From assembly GCF_033708015.1 (NCBI RefSeq), contig NZ_CP137920.1, positions 1,116,001 through 1,180,000 of the forward strand: a stretch of DNA of 64,000 nucleotides. The letters run 5' to 3'. The position numbers were made by a program, and so were the translations under genes. Below, in pieces: positions 10,778 through 21,704 of this stretch. This DNA comes from Proteus vulgaris (GTDB lineage: Bacteria; Pseudomonadota; Gammaproteobacteria; Enterobacterales; Enterobacteriaceae). The notes beneath the pieces are model-generated. The model saw only the letters and a list, made by a program, of their open reading frames with translations. It had not been told where the DNA came from and ran no database searches. Each line of letters begins with the position of its first letter. Position 1 is the first letter of the stretch.

Positions 10778-10830
10778 TTTGACTCCTTTAAAAGCAAAGA
10801 CAAACCTATGAAATAGAGGTTTGAGAATGG

Positions 10831-12238
<1,408 letters not shown>

Positions 12239-12251
12239 GCATAATCCTTAA

Positions 12252-12277
12252 ATATACTATGGGGGAGTATAGTATTT
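12252..12277 (-). promoter_or_regulatory. FrmR operator in the frmRAB promoter
   Basis: ATACTAT (12254-12260) and ATAGTAT (12269-12275) form an inverted repeat around GGGGGAGT. This AT-arm plus G-tract layout is the known type of operator for RcnR/FrmR-family repressors. It begins about 15 bases upstream of the frmR start codon. Confidence 0.8.
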
Positions 12278-12429
12278 GGTAGAATATATGTACAGAGAGA
12301 GCAATCAAAAGTGATGAGAATAAAAATAATAATGTGGAAAATGTCGCTCTTTGAGAACGGAAGAATAAGAAATGAAGAGAGAGAACAGGTGTTTAGAGAA
12401 TAGATAGGGAAAATATTAAGAGATAAAAA

Positions 12430-12458
12430 CAAAAAAGACTCGCGATGGCGAGTCTTAT
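12430..12458 (-). terminator. Terminator of the tRNA operon
   Basis: On the minus strand AGACTCGC-CATC-GCGAGTCT is followed by a run of six T (A-run at 12431-12436). It ends the tRNA array, 35 bases after the last tRNA-Leu. Confidence 0.88.
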
Positions 12459-12492
12459 CTGTTGATTTCGTGATAAACACGTTCGTAATCAA

Positions 12493-12577
12493 TGGTGCGG
12501 GAGGCGAGACTTGAACTCGCACACCTTGCGGCGCCAGAACCTAAATCTGGTGCGTCTACCAATTTCGCCACTCCCGC
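12493..12577 (-). tRNA. tRNA-Leu (anticodon UAG), distal copy
   Basis: 85 bases including CCA, class II with a variable arm. Anticodon UAG sits in the loop TTTAGGT. It is identical to the copy at 13039-13123 and closely matches E. coli leuW. It lies beyond an internal terminator-like hairpin, which is unusual for a tRNA operon. Confidence 0.95.
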
Positions 12578-12590
12578 AACAACTTGGAGA

Positions 12591-12618
12591 AAAAAAGACT
12601 CGCTCAGCGAGTCTCTCT
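12591..12618 (-). terminator. Internal terminator-like hairpin in the tRNA array
   Basis: On the minus strand AGACTCGC-TGA-GCGAGTCT followed by a T-run (A-run from 12590 to 12596). The stem arms are the same as in the terminator at 12430-12458. It lies between tRNA-Gln (12628-12702) and the distal tRNA-Leu. Confidence 0.75.
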
Positions 12619-12627
12619 TTCAAAATA

Positions 12628-12702
12628 TGGCTGGGATACCAGGATTCGAACCTGGGAATGCCAGGATCAAAACCTGGTGCCTTACCGCTTGGCGATATCC
12701 CA
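12628..12702 (-). tRNA. tRNA-Gln (anticodon UUG)
   Basis: 75 bases including CCA. Acceptor TGGGATA/TATCCCA, anticodon loop TTTTGAT. Sequence equals the copy at 12937-13011. Confidence 0.96.
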
Positions 12703-12707
12703 AAAAA

Positions 12708-12784
12708 TGGTGGCTATGACGGGATTCGAACCTGTGACCCCAACATTATGAGTGTTGTGCTCTAACCAGCTGAGCTACATAGCC
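12708..12784 (-). tRNA. tRNA-Met (elongator, anticodon CAU)
   Basis: 77 bases including CCA. It has a GGCTATG acceptor and CTCATAA anticodon loop; the GGCTA start marks the elongator rather than the initiator type. Identical to the copy at 13131-13207. Confidence 0.96.
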
Positions 12785-12820
12785 ATATTGAATCTAGCTA
12801 GCTATCTTTCTTTCGAAAGA

Positions 12821-12895
12821 TGGCTGGGGTACCAGGATTCGAACCTGGGAATGCCAGGATCAAAACCTGGTGCCTTACCGCTTGGCGATACCCCA
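12821..12895 (-). tRNA. tRNA-Gln (anticodon UUG), acceptor variant
   Basis: 75 bases including CCA, anticodon UUG. The acceptor stem is TGGGGTA/TACCCCA, a compensated change relative to the two other Gln copies (TGGGATA/TATCCCA), so pairing is kept. Confidence 0.96.
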
Positions 12896-12936
12896 TCCGC
12901 AAATTCAATTGTCAACACACTTATCTATCAGAAATA

Positions 12937-13011
12937 TGGCTGGGATACCAGGATTCGAACCTGGGAATGCCAGGATCAAAACCTGGTGCCTTACCGCTTG
13001 GCGATATCCCA
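12937..13011 (-). tRNA. tRNA-Gln (anticodon UUG)
   Basis: 75 bases including CCA, anticodon UUG. No CUG-reading tRNA-Gln is present in this array, unlike the E. coli metT-glnX operon, which ends with two of them. Confidence 0.96.
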
Positions 13012-13038
13012 ACTGATAAATTTTTGACGAGGTTAAAA

Positions 13039-13123
13039 TGGTGCGGGAGGCGAGACTTGAACTCGCACACCTTGCGGCGCCAGAACCTAAATCTGGTGCG
13101 TCTACCAATTTCGCCACTCCCGC
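13039..13123 (-). tRNA. tRNA-Leu (anticodon UAG), proximal copy
   Basis: 85 bases including CCA, in second position of the operon, the same place as leuW in E. coli. Identical to 12493-12577. Confidence 0.96.
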
Positions 13124-13130
13124 AAAAAGA

Positions 13131-13207
13131 TGGTGGCTATGACGGGATTCGAACCTGTGACCCCAACATTATGAGTGTTGTGCTCTAACCAGCTGAGCTA
13201 CATAGCC
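13131..13207 (-). tRNA. tRNA-Met (elongator, anticodon CAU), first gene of the array
   Basis: 77 bases including CCA. First gene after the promoter at 13247-13275 and equivalent to metT in E. coli. Confidence 0.96.
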
Positions 13208-13246
13208 ATCTTTTTTTGCATAACCTTCGTCGGCGTTGCGGGGCGC

Positions 13247-13275
13247 ATTATGCGTATTACAGACAAATCCGTCAA
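13247..13275 (-). promoter_or_regulatory. Sigma-70 promoter of the tRNA operon
   Basis: On the minus strand TTGACG (13270-13275) and CATAAT (13247-13252) are separated by 17 bases. They are followed by a GC-rich discriminator (GCGCCCCGC), typical of stable-RNA promoters under growth-rate control. Confidence 0.8.
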
Positions 13276-13470
13276 CTGCTTTTTGCATTAATTTTCGAGA
13301 AACGTGTCCGTTTGCTCGATGGTTAATCATTTTGTCGAAAAAAGATCCAAAAAACAACCTTATTGATGAAAAATATCTCAAAGAATAGGGGGTGAATAAA
13401 AAGAAAAAACAAAGCAGTAAGAGAAGTGATATTAAGTTAAAGAGAGAAAAAACGAAGAACAGTGAACATA

Positions 13471-13512
13471 AAAAAGAAATGAGGTGAAAATTCACGCTAC
13501 ATTTCTTTTTCT
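13471..13512. terminator. Two-part hairpin terminator downstream of nagC
   Basis: AAAAGAAATG pairs with CATTTCTTTT around an inner GTGAA-AA-TTCAC stem. T-rich ends occur on both strands. It lies about 95 bases past the nagC stop and probably ends the nagBAC transcript. Confidence 0.65.
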
Positions 13513-13606
13513 TTGGATATGACTGATTGAATTTTAAGTTGATTTTATAATGAAGGTCAGAAAAGTCTATATTCAACTCAAAAAAGTATAATTTTTCAAC
13601 AATACA

Positions 13607-14833
13607 TTACTTTTCTAAGAGGTATTGTAGTAATTCTCCGTTCAGCATTGCACGTTTAGTCAAGGCAAAAGCCCCTATGGCAGAACGATGATCAAGCTCC
13701 GATGTGACAATAGGAAGCTCTTCTCTGAATTCTTTTAATACTTGTGTATTAATGCAACTTTGAATTGAGGGTAGCAAGATTTCAGCGGCTTCCGTCAATT
13801 CGCCCGCTAACACCACTTTTTGTGGATTAAACAGGTTAATGGCGATTGCAATAGCTTTACCTAAGTGTAAACCCACTTGTTTAATGGTTTCGACTGCTAG
13901 CGGATCATTCTTAACGGCTGCTCGACAAATATCTTGGATTTGGCACTGTGTTGGCGATAAATACTGGCTAGGATAACCTTGCTCTAATTGATAGCGCACT
14001 TTAGCTTCGATGGCTGTATTGGATGCAATTGTTTCTAAACAACCAAAATTACCACAATGGCAACGTTCACCTAAAGGATCGATTTGAATATGACCAATCT
14101 CTCCTAAGTTACCACGTTGGTTGAGCAGAATTTTATTATTAATAATAACACCCGCACCTGCACCACGATGAATACGGACTAGTAGCGAGTCTTCACAATC
14201 TCGTGTCGCACCAAAATAATTTTCAGCGAGTGCAAGGCTTCGAATATCATGCCCAGCATAACAAGGCAGATTAAAGCGTTTTTCTAAGCTATTTACCAGA
14301 GCCCAATTATCTACTTTCATATGCGGCATATAACGAACAATGCCTTTATTGGGATCAACAAGACCGGGTAAGATCACAGAAATTGAAATAAGCTCACGGA
14401 TGCGGCGTTGATTTTGTTTAATAAAATCATCAATTGCATTGATAAGTATCGTCTCAACTTCATTTTGAGTACTTTGCTCTAAAGGGTAGTGTTGTTCAAT
14501 GATAACCTTACCACTCAGATCGTAAAGAGCAACGGTGGCATCATTACGACCCAATCGCACACTAACGGTATTAAAATTGCGGTGTTCAACTACAATAGAA
14601 ATTGCGCGACGCCCACCCGTTGATGCCTGTTGATCAACCTCTTTGATTAAGCCTCGTTCAAGCAGCTGACGAGTAATTTTAGTCACACTGGCGGGCGCTA
14701 GTTGGCTTTGTTCGGCTATTTGGATACGGGAAATTGGCCCGTGTTGATCAATCAGTCGATACACAATTGCACTGTTAAGTTGTTTAACAAGATCGATATT
14801 GCCAATTTGCGTTTCAGTGTTGTTATGACTCAT
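13607..14833 (-). CDS. nagC: NagC transcriptional repressor (ROK family)
   Basis: 408 residues from the ATG at 14833, which lines up with the E. coli start; another ATG at 14845 is possible. The N-terminal winged helix (ISRIQIAEQSQLAPASVTKI) is followed by a ROK sugar-binding domain with the zinc motif CHCGNFGCLE. It represses nag and chitin genes and is released by GlcNAc-6-phosphate. It follows nagA by 19 bases and is the last gene of nagBAC. NagC-like boxes are visible upstream of nagB, nagE and chiP in this window. Confidence 0.95.
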   Translation of the reverse strand: MSHNNTETQIGNIDLVKQLNSAIVYRLIDQHGPISRIQIAEQSQLAPASVTKITRQLLERGLIKEVDQQASTGGRRAISIVVEHRNFNTVSVRLGRNDATVALYDLSGKVIIEQHYPLEQSTQNEVETILINAIDDFIKQNQRRIRELISISVILPGLVDPNKGIVRYMPHMKVDNWALVNSLEKRFNLPCYAGHDIRSLALAENYFGATRDCEDSLLVRIHRGAGAGVIINNKILLNQRGNLGEIGHIQIDPLGERCHCGNFGCLETIASNTAIEAKVRYQLEQGYPSQYLSPTQCQIQDICRAAVKNDPLAVETIKQVGLHLGKAIAIAINLFNPQKVVLAGELTEAAEILLPSIQSCINTQVLKEFREELPIVTSELDHRSAIGAFALTKRAMLNGELLQYLLEK

Positions 14834-14852
14834 CAGCATACACATCCATTAG

Positions 14853-16013
14853 TTATTCAGTTATTTCAATACCATTGACAAATGTTGTACAAAGGTTGAA
14901 GTCCTTATCAAAAGAAGCGAGGTTAGCAGTTTTTCCCGCTTCAATTGTTCCCAATTCTTTTTCCATTCCAATTGCTCGAGCAGGATAAAGTGTTGCCATC
15001 CGCAATGTTTCATCTAATGGAATACCAACATGGATCACGCTATTTTTAATTGCACCAATCATGGTTAGTGATGATCCACTTAATGTGCCATCTGCATCGA
15101 CACAAAGACCATTACGATAATATATGGTTTTACCTGCAAAAACGAAGCTATCCATCTCATTTTTATTAGGATCAAGTCCCGCTGGCGCAGTTGCGTCTGT
15201 GACTAAAAGTAGTTTTTCACCTTTTAAACGCTTACTGTTACGAATATTTGCCCATGAAACGTGTAAACCATCGGCAATGATACCAGCATATACCTCAGGT
15301 GTATCATAAATGGCACCCACAAGCCCTGGACCTCGACCTGTAATATAAGGCATTGCATTGTAAAGGTGAGTCGATAATGAGATACCATTACGAAATCCTT
15401 TCCGTGCTTCTTCATAAGTCGAATTTGAATGACCCGCAGAAACAATGATACCTGCTTTGATTAATTGACGAACATATTTTTCATCAACCATTTCTGGTGC
15501 TAAGGTGATTTTAGCGATGACATCGGCATTATCGCATAAATAGCTAATCATCTCGGCACTTGGCTGACGAATGAATTGTGGATCATGAGTCCCTTTTTTA
15601 ATTATATTGATATAAGGGCCTTCTAAGTGTAATCCCAACACTTTATTTTTATGTTTTTTCATATAAGCACGAGTTGCTTCAATGCCTATTTTCATCAATT
15701 CATCAGAACAGGTAATTAATGTTGGTAAATAGCTAGTGCAACCTAAACGTTCATTCGCTTTTTGCATAATTTCTAACGTTTCAGCGGTGACATTTTCAGG
15801 TGTGTCATTAAATTGCACACCACCACAACCATTAACCTGTAAATCGATAAAACCGGGAGAGACAATTGCACCTTTCATATCACGAACAGTGATGTCTTTT
15901 GGCAGTTGATCCTGTGGGCAAACCTGCTCAATACGGGAGCCGTTAATAATAATGGCGTGGTTTTCTAAACGGTCGTAACCTGTATAAATAACAGCATTTG
16001 TTAAGGCAAACAT
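14853..16013 (-). CDS. nagA: N-acetylglucosamine-6-phosphate deacetylase
   Basis: 386 residues, amidohydrolase superfamily. It contains the metal/active-site segments [14 protein letters not shown], and VTDATAPAG. The early DLQVNGCGG differs from the usual metal-dependent HxH pattern in the way known for E. coli NagA. It deacetylates GlcNAc-6-phosphate to glucosamine-6-phosphate, the substrate of NagB. It is co-transcribed with nagB upstream and nagC downstream. Confidence 0.95.
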   Translation of the reverse strand: MFALTNAVIYTGYDRLENHAIIINGSRIEQVCPQDQLPKDITVRDMKGAIVSPGFIDLQVNGCGGVQFNDTPENVTAETLEIMQKANERLGCTSYLPTLITCSDELMKIGIEATRAYMKKHKNKVLGLHLEGPYINIIKKGTHDPQFIRQPSAEMISYLCDNADVIAKITLAPEMVDEKYVRQLIKAGIIVSAGHSNSTYEEARKGFRNGISLSTHLYNAMPYITGRGPGLVGAIYDTPEVYAGIIADGLHVSWANIRNSKRLKGEKLLLVTDATAPAGLDPNKNEMDSFVFAGKTIYYRNGLCVDADGTLSGSSLTMIGAIKNSVIHVGIPLDETLRMATLYPARAIGMEKELGTIEAGKTANLASFDKDFNLCTTFVNGIEITE

Positions 16014-16054
16014 ACCTTTGTCTCCTGATAAGGGAAGTCAATCTAAAAAGCCGA

Positions 16055-16080
16055 TATCAGCCAGCAAATTCTGGCTGATA
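16055..16080 (-). terminator. Intercistronic hairpin between nagB and nagA
   Basis: A perfect 10-bp inverted repeat, TATCAGCCAG (16055-16064) and CTGGCTGATA (16071-16080), with a 6-base loop. No U-tract follows directly, so it may attenuate or stabilise the upstream nagB message rather than terminate fully. Confidence 0.6.
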
Positions 16081-16137
16081 AGTAAGAGAGCTTAGCCTTT
16101 TCCGCTACTTAATTAGTAGGTACTTAATTTACTAAAC

Positions 16138-16944
16138 TTAGTCTTGGTATTTCTGACACTCTTGCGCTTCAATCTGTTGGAAATAACGCAATGTTTTTAC
16201 TCGTAATTCCATTGTTGCAGGATCATCACATACTAAAATTGCTTTAGGGTGAAGTTGAACACAAGAAATCGTCCATAAATGGTTAACCGCGCCTTCTGTT
16301 GCGGCATGTACTGCTTGCGCCTTATTAAAGCCTGTTGCCAAAATCATTAATTCTTCAGCATCTAATAATGTGCCTACACCAACGGTTAGTGCATATTTAG
16401 GAACATGATTAACATTATTGTCGAAGAAACGTGAATTTGCTAAGCGTGTATCTTCCGTTAGCGTTTTCATGCGAGTGCGTGAAGAGAGTGATGACGCAGG
16501 CTCATTAAATGCAATATGACCGTCGTTACCTACACCACCCATAAACAAATTGATTTTGCCATAAGACTTAATTTTCGCCTCATAACGTTCGCATTCTGCT
16601 TGTGGATCTTCTGCATTACCATTTAATAAATTGATATTTTCATCTTTAATATCAATATGATTAAAGAAATTTTCATACATAAAAGTACGATAACTTTGTG
16701 AATGATCAGATGGAATACCAACATATTCATCCATATTGAACGTTACAACGTGTTGGAAGCTGACTTTTCCTGCGCGATGTAATTCAATTAACTCTTTATA
16801 TGTCGCCAATGGCGTGCCGCCAGTCGGTAAACCAAGTACGAAAGGATGCTCTGCAGTTGGATTAAATGCGTTGATCTTCTCAACGATATAATTTGCAGAC
16901 CACTTACCAACTTGTTTTGCCGTAGATAGGGGGATTAACCTCAT
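16138..16944 (-). CDS. nagB: Glucosamine-6-phosphate deaminase
   Basis: 268 residues from the ATG at 16944, the start that matches MRLIPL in E. coli; an open extension to 16968 is unlikely. Conserved blocks are [34 protein letters not shown] and the C-terminal allosteric region. It converts glucosamine-6-phosphate to fructose-6-phosphate plus ammonia. It is the first gene of nagBAC, divergent from nagE, with shared regulatory sites between them. Confidence 0.97.
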   Translation of the reverse strand: MRLIPLSTAKQVGKWSANYIVEKINAFNPTAEHPFVLGLPTGGTPLATYKELIELHRAGKVSFQHVVTFNMDEYVGIPSDHSQSYRTFMYENFFNHIDIKDENINLLNGNAEDPQAECERYEAKIKSYGKINLFMGGVGNDGHIAFNEPASSLSSRTRMKTLTEDTRLANSRFFDNNVNHVPKYALTVGVGTLLDAEELMILATGFNKAQAVHAATEGAVNHLWTISCVQLHPKAILVCDDPATMELRVKTLRYFQQIEAQECQKYQD

Positions 16945-16986
16945 AGTAACCTCATAGAAAAAAGACAAATCTGATAACTCTGTAAC

Positions 16987-17011
16987 GTGTTATTTCATCG
17001 TGTAATTATCA
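16987..17011. promoter_or_regulatory. NagC-like operator, nagB side
   Basis: On the minus strand AATTACACGATGAAATAACA resembles the nagE-side box, sharing AATT, CGAT and GAAATAA in the same order. It lies about 45 bases upstream of nagB. Confidence 0.55.
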
Positions 17012-17140
17012 GTAGCTCATCTATAACACGAATTTCTTTTCATTTTTAGCTGATGATCGAAATGTCCCGCCAAAAGATATTTTTAATCATAAAATAAGCT
17101 TTCTGACTTAGCCAGCATTTCAGCTAAAAATTATACGACA

Positions 17141-17160
17141 TTGGTGACTTCAATCACAAA
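17141..17160. promoter_or_regulatory. CRP-like binding site
   Basis: GTGA-CTTCAA-TCAC is an exact match to the core GTGA-N6-TCAC inverted repeat. It is placed between the two NagC boxes, as in E. coli nagB-nagE. Confidence 0.7.
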
Positions 17161-17168
17161 TTATGACT

Positions 17169-17194
17169 AATTAATTTGCGATACGAAATAAATT
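17169..17194. promoter_or_regulatory. NagC-like operator, nagE side
   Basis: AATTTGCGATACGAAATAAA: the TTGCG/CGAAA arms around a short centre match the NagC box pattern, also seen upstream of chiP at 21705-21727. Confidence 0.65.
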
Positions 17195-17297
17195 TTTTAG
17201 ACTAAAAATGGAATTAAATAATTAGCTCATCAATTTATTATTAAATATGAATGAGTATAAATAAGATCCCGCATAGGGGCTATCCAAGGGGGAGTTT

Positions 17298-19340
17298 GTG
17301 AATATTTTAAGTTATCTGCAGAAGATAGGGCGGGCGCTGATGGTGCCTGTTGCTACATTACCTGCAGCAGCAATTCTGATGGGGATTGGCTACTGGATTG
17401 ACCCAGTAGGCTGGGGTGGTGATAACGCGCTTGCTGCCTTACTTATCAAATCTGGTGCTGCCATTATCGATAATATGTCAGTCTTGTTTGCCATTGGTGT
17501 TGCTTATGGTATGTCAAAAGACAAAGACGGTGCTGCCGCTTTAACAGGATTTGTTGGGTTCTTAGTCGTGACAACACTTTGTTCTCCAGCCGCAGTATCA
17601 ATGATCAAAGGCCTACCTTTAGAAGAGGTTCCAGTTGCTTTTGGTAAAATAAATAACCAGTTTGTTGGGATCTTGGTTGGTGTACTTTCTGCGGAGCTTT
17701 ATAACCGCTTTAGTAGCGTTGAACTGCCTCGTGCACTGTCATTCTTTAGTGGGCGTCGTTTAGTGCCAATCCTAACCTCATTTTTAATGATCATCGTCGC
17801 CTTTATTTTGATGTATATCTGGCCTGTGATTTATGGCGGATTAGTCAGCTTTGGCGAAAGCATTAAAGATATGGGGGCATTAGGTGCGGGTATCTATGCA
17901 TTCTTTAACCGTTTATTAATTCCAGTTGGCTTACACCATGCGTTGAACTCTGTATTCTGGTTTGACGTTGCTGGTATTAACGATATTCCTAACTTCCTTG
18001 CAGGTCAGCAAGCTATCGATTCTGGTTTAGCAACTGTGGGGGTTACAGGTCGTTATCAAGCTGGCTTCTTCCCAGTGATGATGTTTGGTTTACCGGGTGC
18101 GGCTCTTGCGATTTACCACTGCGCACGTAAAGAGAACAAAGCAAAAGTTGCGGGTATCATGATTGCTGGTGCATTTGCTGCCTTCTTCACAGGTATTACT
18201 GAACCACTTGAATTCTCCTTTATGTTCGTGGCACCCGTGCTTTATGTTATTCACGCATTCTTAATGGCAATTTCTGTTTATATTGCAGCCAGTATGGAGT
18301 GGATTTCAGGATTCGGCTTTAGTGCCGGTTTAGTGGATATGTTCTTATCATCTCGTAACCCACTTGCTGTGCACTGGTACATGCTGATTGTCCAAGGTAT
18401 TGTGTTCTTCTTCATTTACTACGGTATTTTCCGTTTCACTATCACTAAATTCAACCTGAAAACACCTGGTCGTGAAGATGATGTGATTGGTGATGAAACG
18501 GCTGATGGTTATGATGAAGATATCAAAACAGCGTCAGCAAATAGTAAAGAAGGTCTTCAGCAAGAAGCTCGTCAATATATCGCGGCTATCGGTGGCTCTG
18601 ATAACTTAACGGGGATTGATGCTTGTATTACCCGTTTACGTTTAAATGTAAAAGATGCCACGGTTGTTAATGATGCCTATGCAAAACGTTTAGGCGCATC
18701 AGGTGTTATTCGCTTAAATAAACAAAGCGTTCAAGTGATTGTGGGTACGCGTGCTGAATTAGTTGCTAATGCGATGCGTGATGTATTGACACAAGGCCCT
18801 GTACCCGCTTATGAAGCGCCAGCCGTTTCAACAGTCACTACTGAAAAAGCGCCTGTAAAACAAGCCAATACAAATGCGACAGTGCTACTAAAAATGATTG
18901 CACCTTTTGATGGTGAAGTCGTGGCATTGAAAGAAGTGCCTGATGAAGCATTCTCCAGTGGGGTTGTTGGTGATGGTATCGCAATCAAACCCACTTCTAA
19001 CATTGTAATGGCGCCTGCGACAGGGACTGTTGTTAAGATTTTTGATACAAACCACGCATTTTGTATTGAAACGGATAATGGTGTTGAAATTATCGTGCAT
19101 ATGGGGATTGATACTGTTGCGTTAGGTGGAAAAGGCTTCAAACGTTTAATTGAAGAAGGTGCAGACGTTACAGTTGGTCAACCTATCTTAGAATTAGATC
19201 TTGAATACTTAAACGCGAATGCCAAATCGATGATAAGCCCTGTCATTGTTAGCAATATCGATGATTTTGATAAGATTGCCGAACAAGCCACAGGTGTTGT
19301 GGTCGGAAATAAAACGGTTATCTACAACGTGCTAAAATAA
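17298..19340 (+). CDS. nagE: PTS N-acetylglucosamine transporter EIICBA
   Basis: 680 residues, GTG start preceded by GGGGGAG. Domain order: membrane EIIC (about residues 1-385), EIIB with phospho-cysteine in DACITRLRL (about 435), EIIA with phospho-histidine in HMGIDTVAL near residue 600. It imports GlcNAc and phosphorylates it to GlcNAc-6-phosphate for NagA. EIIB and EIIA are close to E. coli NagE, but EIIC looks much more diverged and the protein is about 30 residues longer, mostly near the N-terminus and the EIIC loops. It is regulated with divergent nagB. Confidence 0.94.
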   Translation: MNILSYLQKIGRALMVPVATLPAAAILMGIGYWIDPVGWGGDNALAALLIKSGAAIIDNMSVLFAIGVAYGMSKDKDGAAALTGFVGFLVVTTLCSPAAVSMIKGLPLEEVPVAFGKINNQFVGILVGVLSAELYNRFSSVELPRALSFFSGRRLVPILTSFLMIIVAFILMYIWPVIYGGLVSFGESIKDMGALGAGIYAFFNRLLIPVGLHHALNSVFWFDVAGINDIPNFLAGQQAIDSGLATVGVTGRYQAGFFPVMMFGLPGAALAIYHCARKENKAKVAGIMIAGAFAAFFTGITEPLEFSFMFVAPVLYVIHAFLMAISVYIAASMEWISGFGFSAGLVDMFLSSRNPLAVHWYMLIVQGIVFFFIYYGIFRFTITKFNLKTPGREDDVIGDETADGYDEDIKTASANSKEGLQQEARQYIAAIGGSDNLTGIDACITRLRLNVKDATVVNDAYAKRLGASGVIRLNKQSVQVIVGTRAELVANAMRDVLTQGPVPAYEAPAVSTVTTEKAPVKQANTNATVLLKMIAPFDGEVVALKEVPDEAFSSGVVGDGIAIKPTSNIVMAPATGTVVKIFDTNHAFCIETDNGVEIIVHMGIDTVALGGKGFKRLIEEGADVTVGQPILELDLEYLNANAKSMISPVIVSNIDDFDKIAEQATGVVVGNKTVIYNVLK

Positions 19341-19391
19341 TTTCTATATAGATATTTAATCCTCTATAAAGAGATGGTTAAATAAGACGAT

Positions 19392-19425
19392 AAAACGGGG
19401 AGTCTTTCGAACTTCCCGTTTTTTT
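19392..19425 (+). terminator. Terminator of nagE
   Basis: AACGGGGAGT and ACTTCCCGTT pair (one wobble) with a 7-base loop, followed by seven T. Confidence 0.88.
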
Positions 19426-19531
19426 ATCTCTATTTTGATAAATATCTCAGGGGTGTATTTAGCTAAGGTATTTATGAAACCTGCTTATTGGATTATAGTG
19501 GGTTAATTATGCGTTTTGCTTTGAGGAAAAA

Positions 19532-21205
19532 ATGACCATGAATGAGGCAGATGCCCGCCCAACGAACTTTATTCGTCAAATTATTGACGAAGATCTGGCT
19601 ACCGGGAAACATGATAGCGTTCATACGCGTTTCCCACCTGAACCTAATGGCTATCTTCATATTGGCCATGCGAAATCAATTTGCCTGAATTTTGGTATTG
19701 CTAAAGATTATCAGGGAAAATGTAATCTACGTTTTGATGATACCAATCCAGTAAAAGAAGATATTGAGTATATCAACTCAATTCAAAAAGATGTTCAGTG
19801 GTTAGGTTTCCAATGGGAAGGTAGCATTCATTACTCCTCAGATTATTTTGATCAACTTTATCAATATGCGATTGAGCTGATTAATAAAGGCTTAGCTTAT
19901 GTTGATGAGTTAAGCGCTGAAGAAATTCGTGAATACCGCGGTACATTAAAAGAGCCAGGTAAAAATAGTCCTTATCGCTCACGTAGCGTAGAAGAGAACT
20001 TAGCACTATTTGAAAAAATGCGTGCTGGTGGCTTTGAAGAAGGTAAAGCGTGTTTACGTGCGAAAATTGATATGGCATCACCGTTTATTGTTATGCGTGA
20101 TCCTGTGCTTTATCGTATTAAATTCGCTGAACACCACCAAACTGGAAATAAATGGTGCATTTATCCTATGTATGATTTTACCCACTGCATTTCTGATGCA
20201 CTGGAAAATATCACACATTCTTTATGTACTTTAGAATTCCAAGATAACCGCCGTTTATATGATTGGGTGCTGGATAATATCACTATCCCTTGTCATCCTC
20301 GCCAATATGAATTCTCACGTCTTAACCTTGAATACACAGTGATGTCAAAACGTAAGCTGAATCAGCTTGTGACAGAAAATATTGTGAATGGTTGGGATGA
20401 TCCTCGTATGCCAACCATTTCAGGCTTACGTCGTCGTGGTTATACTGCAGAATCTATCCGTGAATTCTGTTTACGTATTGGTGTAACGAAACAAGAAAAT
20501 AACGTCGAAATGGCAGCTTTAGAATCTTGTATTCGTGATGATTTAAATGAAAATGCACCACGCGCAATGGCGGTTATTGATCCGGTTCGTTTAGTGATTG
20601 AAAATATGCCTGAAGGCGAAGAAATTCTTGTTGCTCCAAATCACCCGAACAAACCAGAAATGGGAACGCGTGAAGTACCATTTAGCCGCGAGATCTATAT
20701 TGATCGCGCTGACTTTAAAGAAGAAGCAAACCGTCAATATAAACGTCTGGTACTTGGTAAAGAAGTCCGTTTACGTAATGCTTATGTTATTAAAGCAGAG
20801 CGAGTTGAAAAAGACGAACAAGGCGAAATTACGACCATTTACTGTTCTTATGATGCAGAAACTTTAAATAAAGATCCTGCTGATGGACGTAAAGTAAAAG
20901 GCGTTATTCACTGGGTAAGCATCCCACACGCTATTCCAGCTGAAATCCGCCTTTATGACCGTCTGTTTAGCGTACCAAATCCAGGCGCAGAAGAAGATTT
21001 CTTATCAACAATCAACCCTGAATCATTAGTTATTCGTAACGGTTTTGTTGAACGTAGCTTAAAAGATGCCGCTATCGAAAAAGCGTATCAATTTGAGCGT
21101 GAAGGCTACTTTTGTGCCGATAAGCTTTCAACAGCGGATAAACTTGTGTTTAACCGTACTGTGGGCTTACGTGACACTTGGGCGAAGATTTCTCAGCAAG
21201 GTTAA
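19532..21205 (+). CDS. glnS: Glutaminyl-tRNA synthetase
   Basis: 557 residues, class I synthetase. The HIGH motif appears as [12 protein letters not shown] and the KMSKS-like motif as VMSKRK. It charges tRNA-Gln, three genes for which are in this window. GAGG sits just upstream of the ATG at 19532; an in-frame ATG at 19538 would give the N-terminus closer to E. coli. Confidence 0.97.
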   Translation: MTMNEADARPTNFIRQIIDEDLATGKHDSVHTRFPPEPNGYLHIGHAKSICLNFGIAKDYQGKCNLRFDDTNPVKEDIEYINSIQKDVQWLGFQWEGSIHYSSDYFDQLYQYAIELINKGLAYVDELSAEEIREYRGTLKEPGKNSPYRSRSVEENLALFEKMRAGGFEEGKACLRAKIDMASPFIVMRDPVLYRIKFAEHHQTGNKWCIYPMYDFTHCISDALENITHSLCTLEFQDNRRLYDWVLDNITIPCHPRQYEFSRLNLEYTVMSKRKLNQLVTENIVNGWDDPRMPTISGLRRRGYTAESIREFCLRIGVTKQENNVEMAALESCIRDDLNENAPRAMAVIDPVRLVIENMPEGEEILVAPNHPNKPEMGTREVPFSREIYIDRADFKEEANRQYKRLVLGKEVRLRNAYVIKAERVEKDEQGEITTIYCSYDAETLNKDPADGRKVKGVIHWVSIPHAIPAEIRLYDRLFSVPNPGAEEDFLSTINPESLVIRNGFVERSLKDAAIEKAYQFEREGYFCADKLSTADKLVFNRTVGLRDTWAKISQQG

Positions 21206-21244
21206 TTTGACGTGCTTTAAGTCACATTAGTATCTTAATGAATA

Positions 21245-21280
21245 AAATGCTCGATAATGATTTTATCGAGCATTTTTTTA
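21245..21280 (+). terminator. Terminator of glnS
   Basis: A perfect 13-bp stem, AAATGCTCGATAA and TTATCGAGCATTT, with a 5-base loop, continuing into a T-run. Confidence 0.9.
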
Positions 21281-21704
21281 TCTGTTCTACATCTTCACTT
21301 GTATTATTTCTCATCTATAAATATTAAATATTTACTATTCTTAATTGATTAGTTTCTCTTTTTTAGGTGATAAGTTTTCATTTATTTCGTTTGAAATAGT
21401 TTATTCATTATCACTTTATTCTTTTGTTTTTTCATATCATCACGCTCAATAAAACTGTAATAAGAAAAGTGTGATCCAAACGACATATTTCACACCATTA
21501 AAAAAGATTATTTATAAATATTACTTATTATTCATTTATGTAAAAACGAAACTTCATATCATTTAAAGATTACTTTAAAAAGTTTATGTAAATCAATTTG
21601 TTATTGTTTTTTCTAATTAATCCTTATAAAAGAAATAAAATGAAACGATCATTTAGTTATGTGCCCTTTGTCATATTTTGATAAAAATTCTTTTTTTTGG
21701 GTTG

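Larger units (their letters stand above)
13208..13606. other. Intergenic region between the tRNA operon and nagC
   Basis: 399 bases without a gene. It holds the tRNA promoter (13247-13275) and the nagC-side terminator hairpin (13471-13512). The purine-rich stretch 13375-13470 shows no coding character. Confidence 0.6.
16945..17297. other. nagB-nagE divergent regulatory region
   Basis: 353 bases without a gene. Contents: a NagC-like box near nagB (16987-17011), a CRP-like site (17141-17160) and a NagC-like box near nagE (17169-17194). This repeats the E. coli arrangement in which two NagC operators flank a CRP site and are bridged by looping. Confidence 0.7.

Noticed and set aside
12492..13188. 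Several open frames of 70-120 residues with repeated GYQDSNLGMPGSK-like sequence across the tRNA region
   Set aside because: They are translations of the tandem tRNA genes in frames without stops; the repeated motif is the antisense of the tRNA T-arms, not protein.
13169..13576. 135-residue minus-strand frame next to the tRNA-Met gene
   Set aside because: It starts in low-complexity purine/pyrimidine-rich DNA, runs through the tRNA promoter and ends in a tRNA; no ribosome-binding site or domain.
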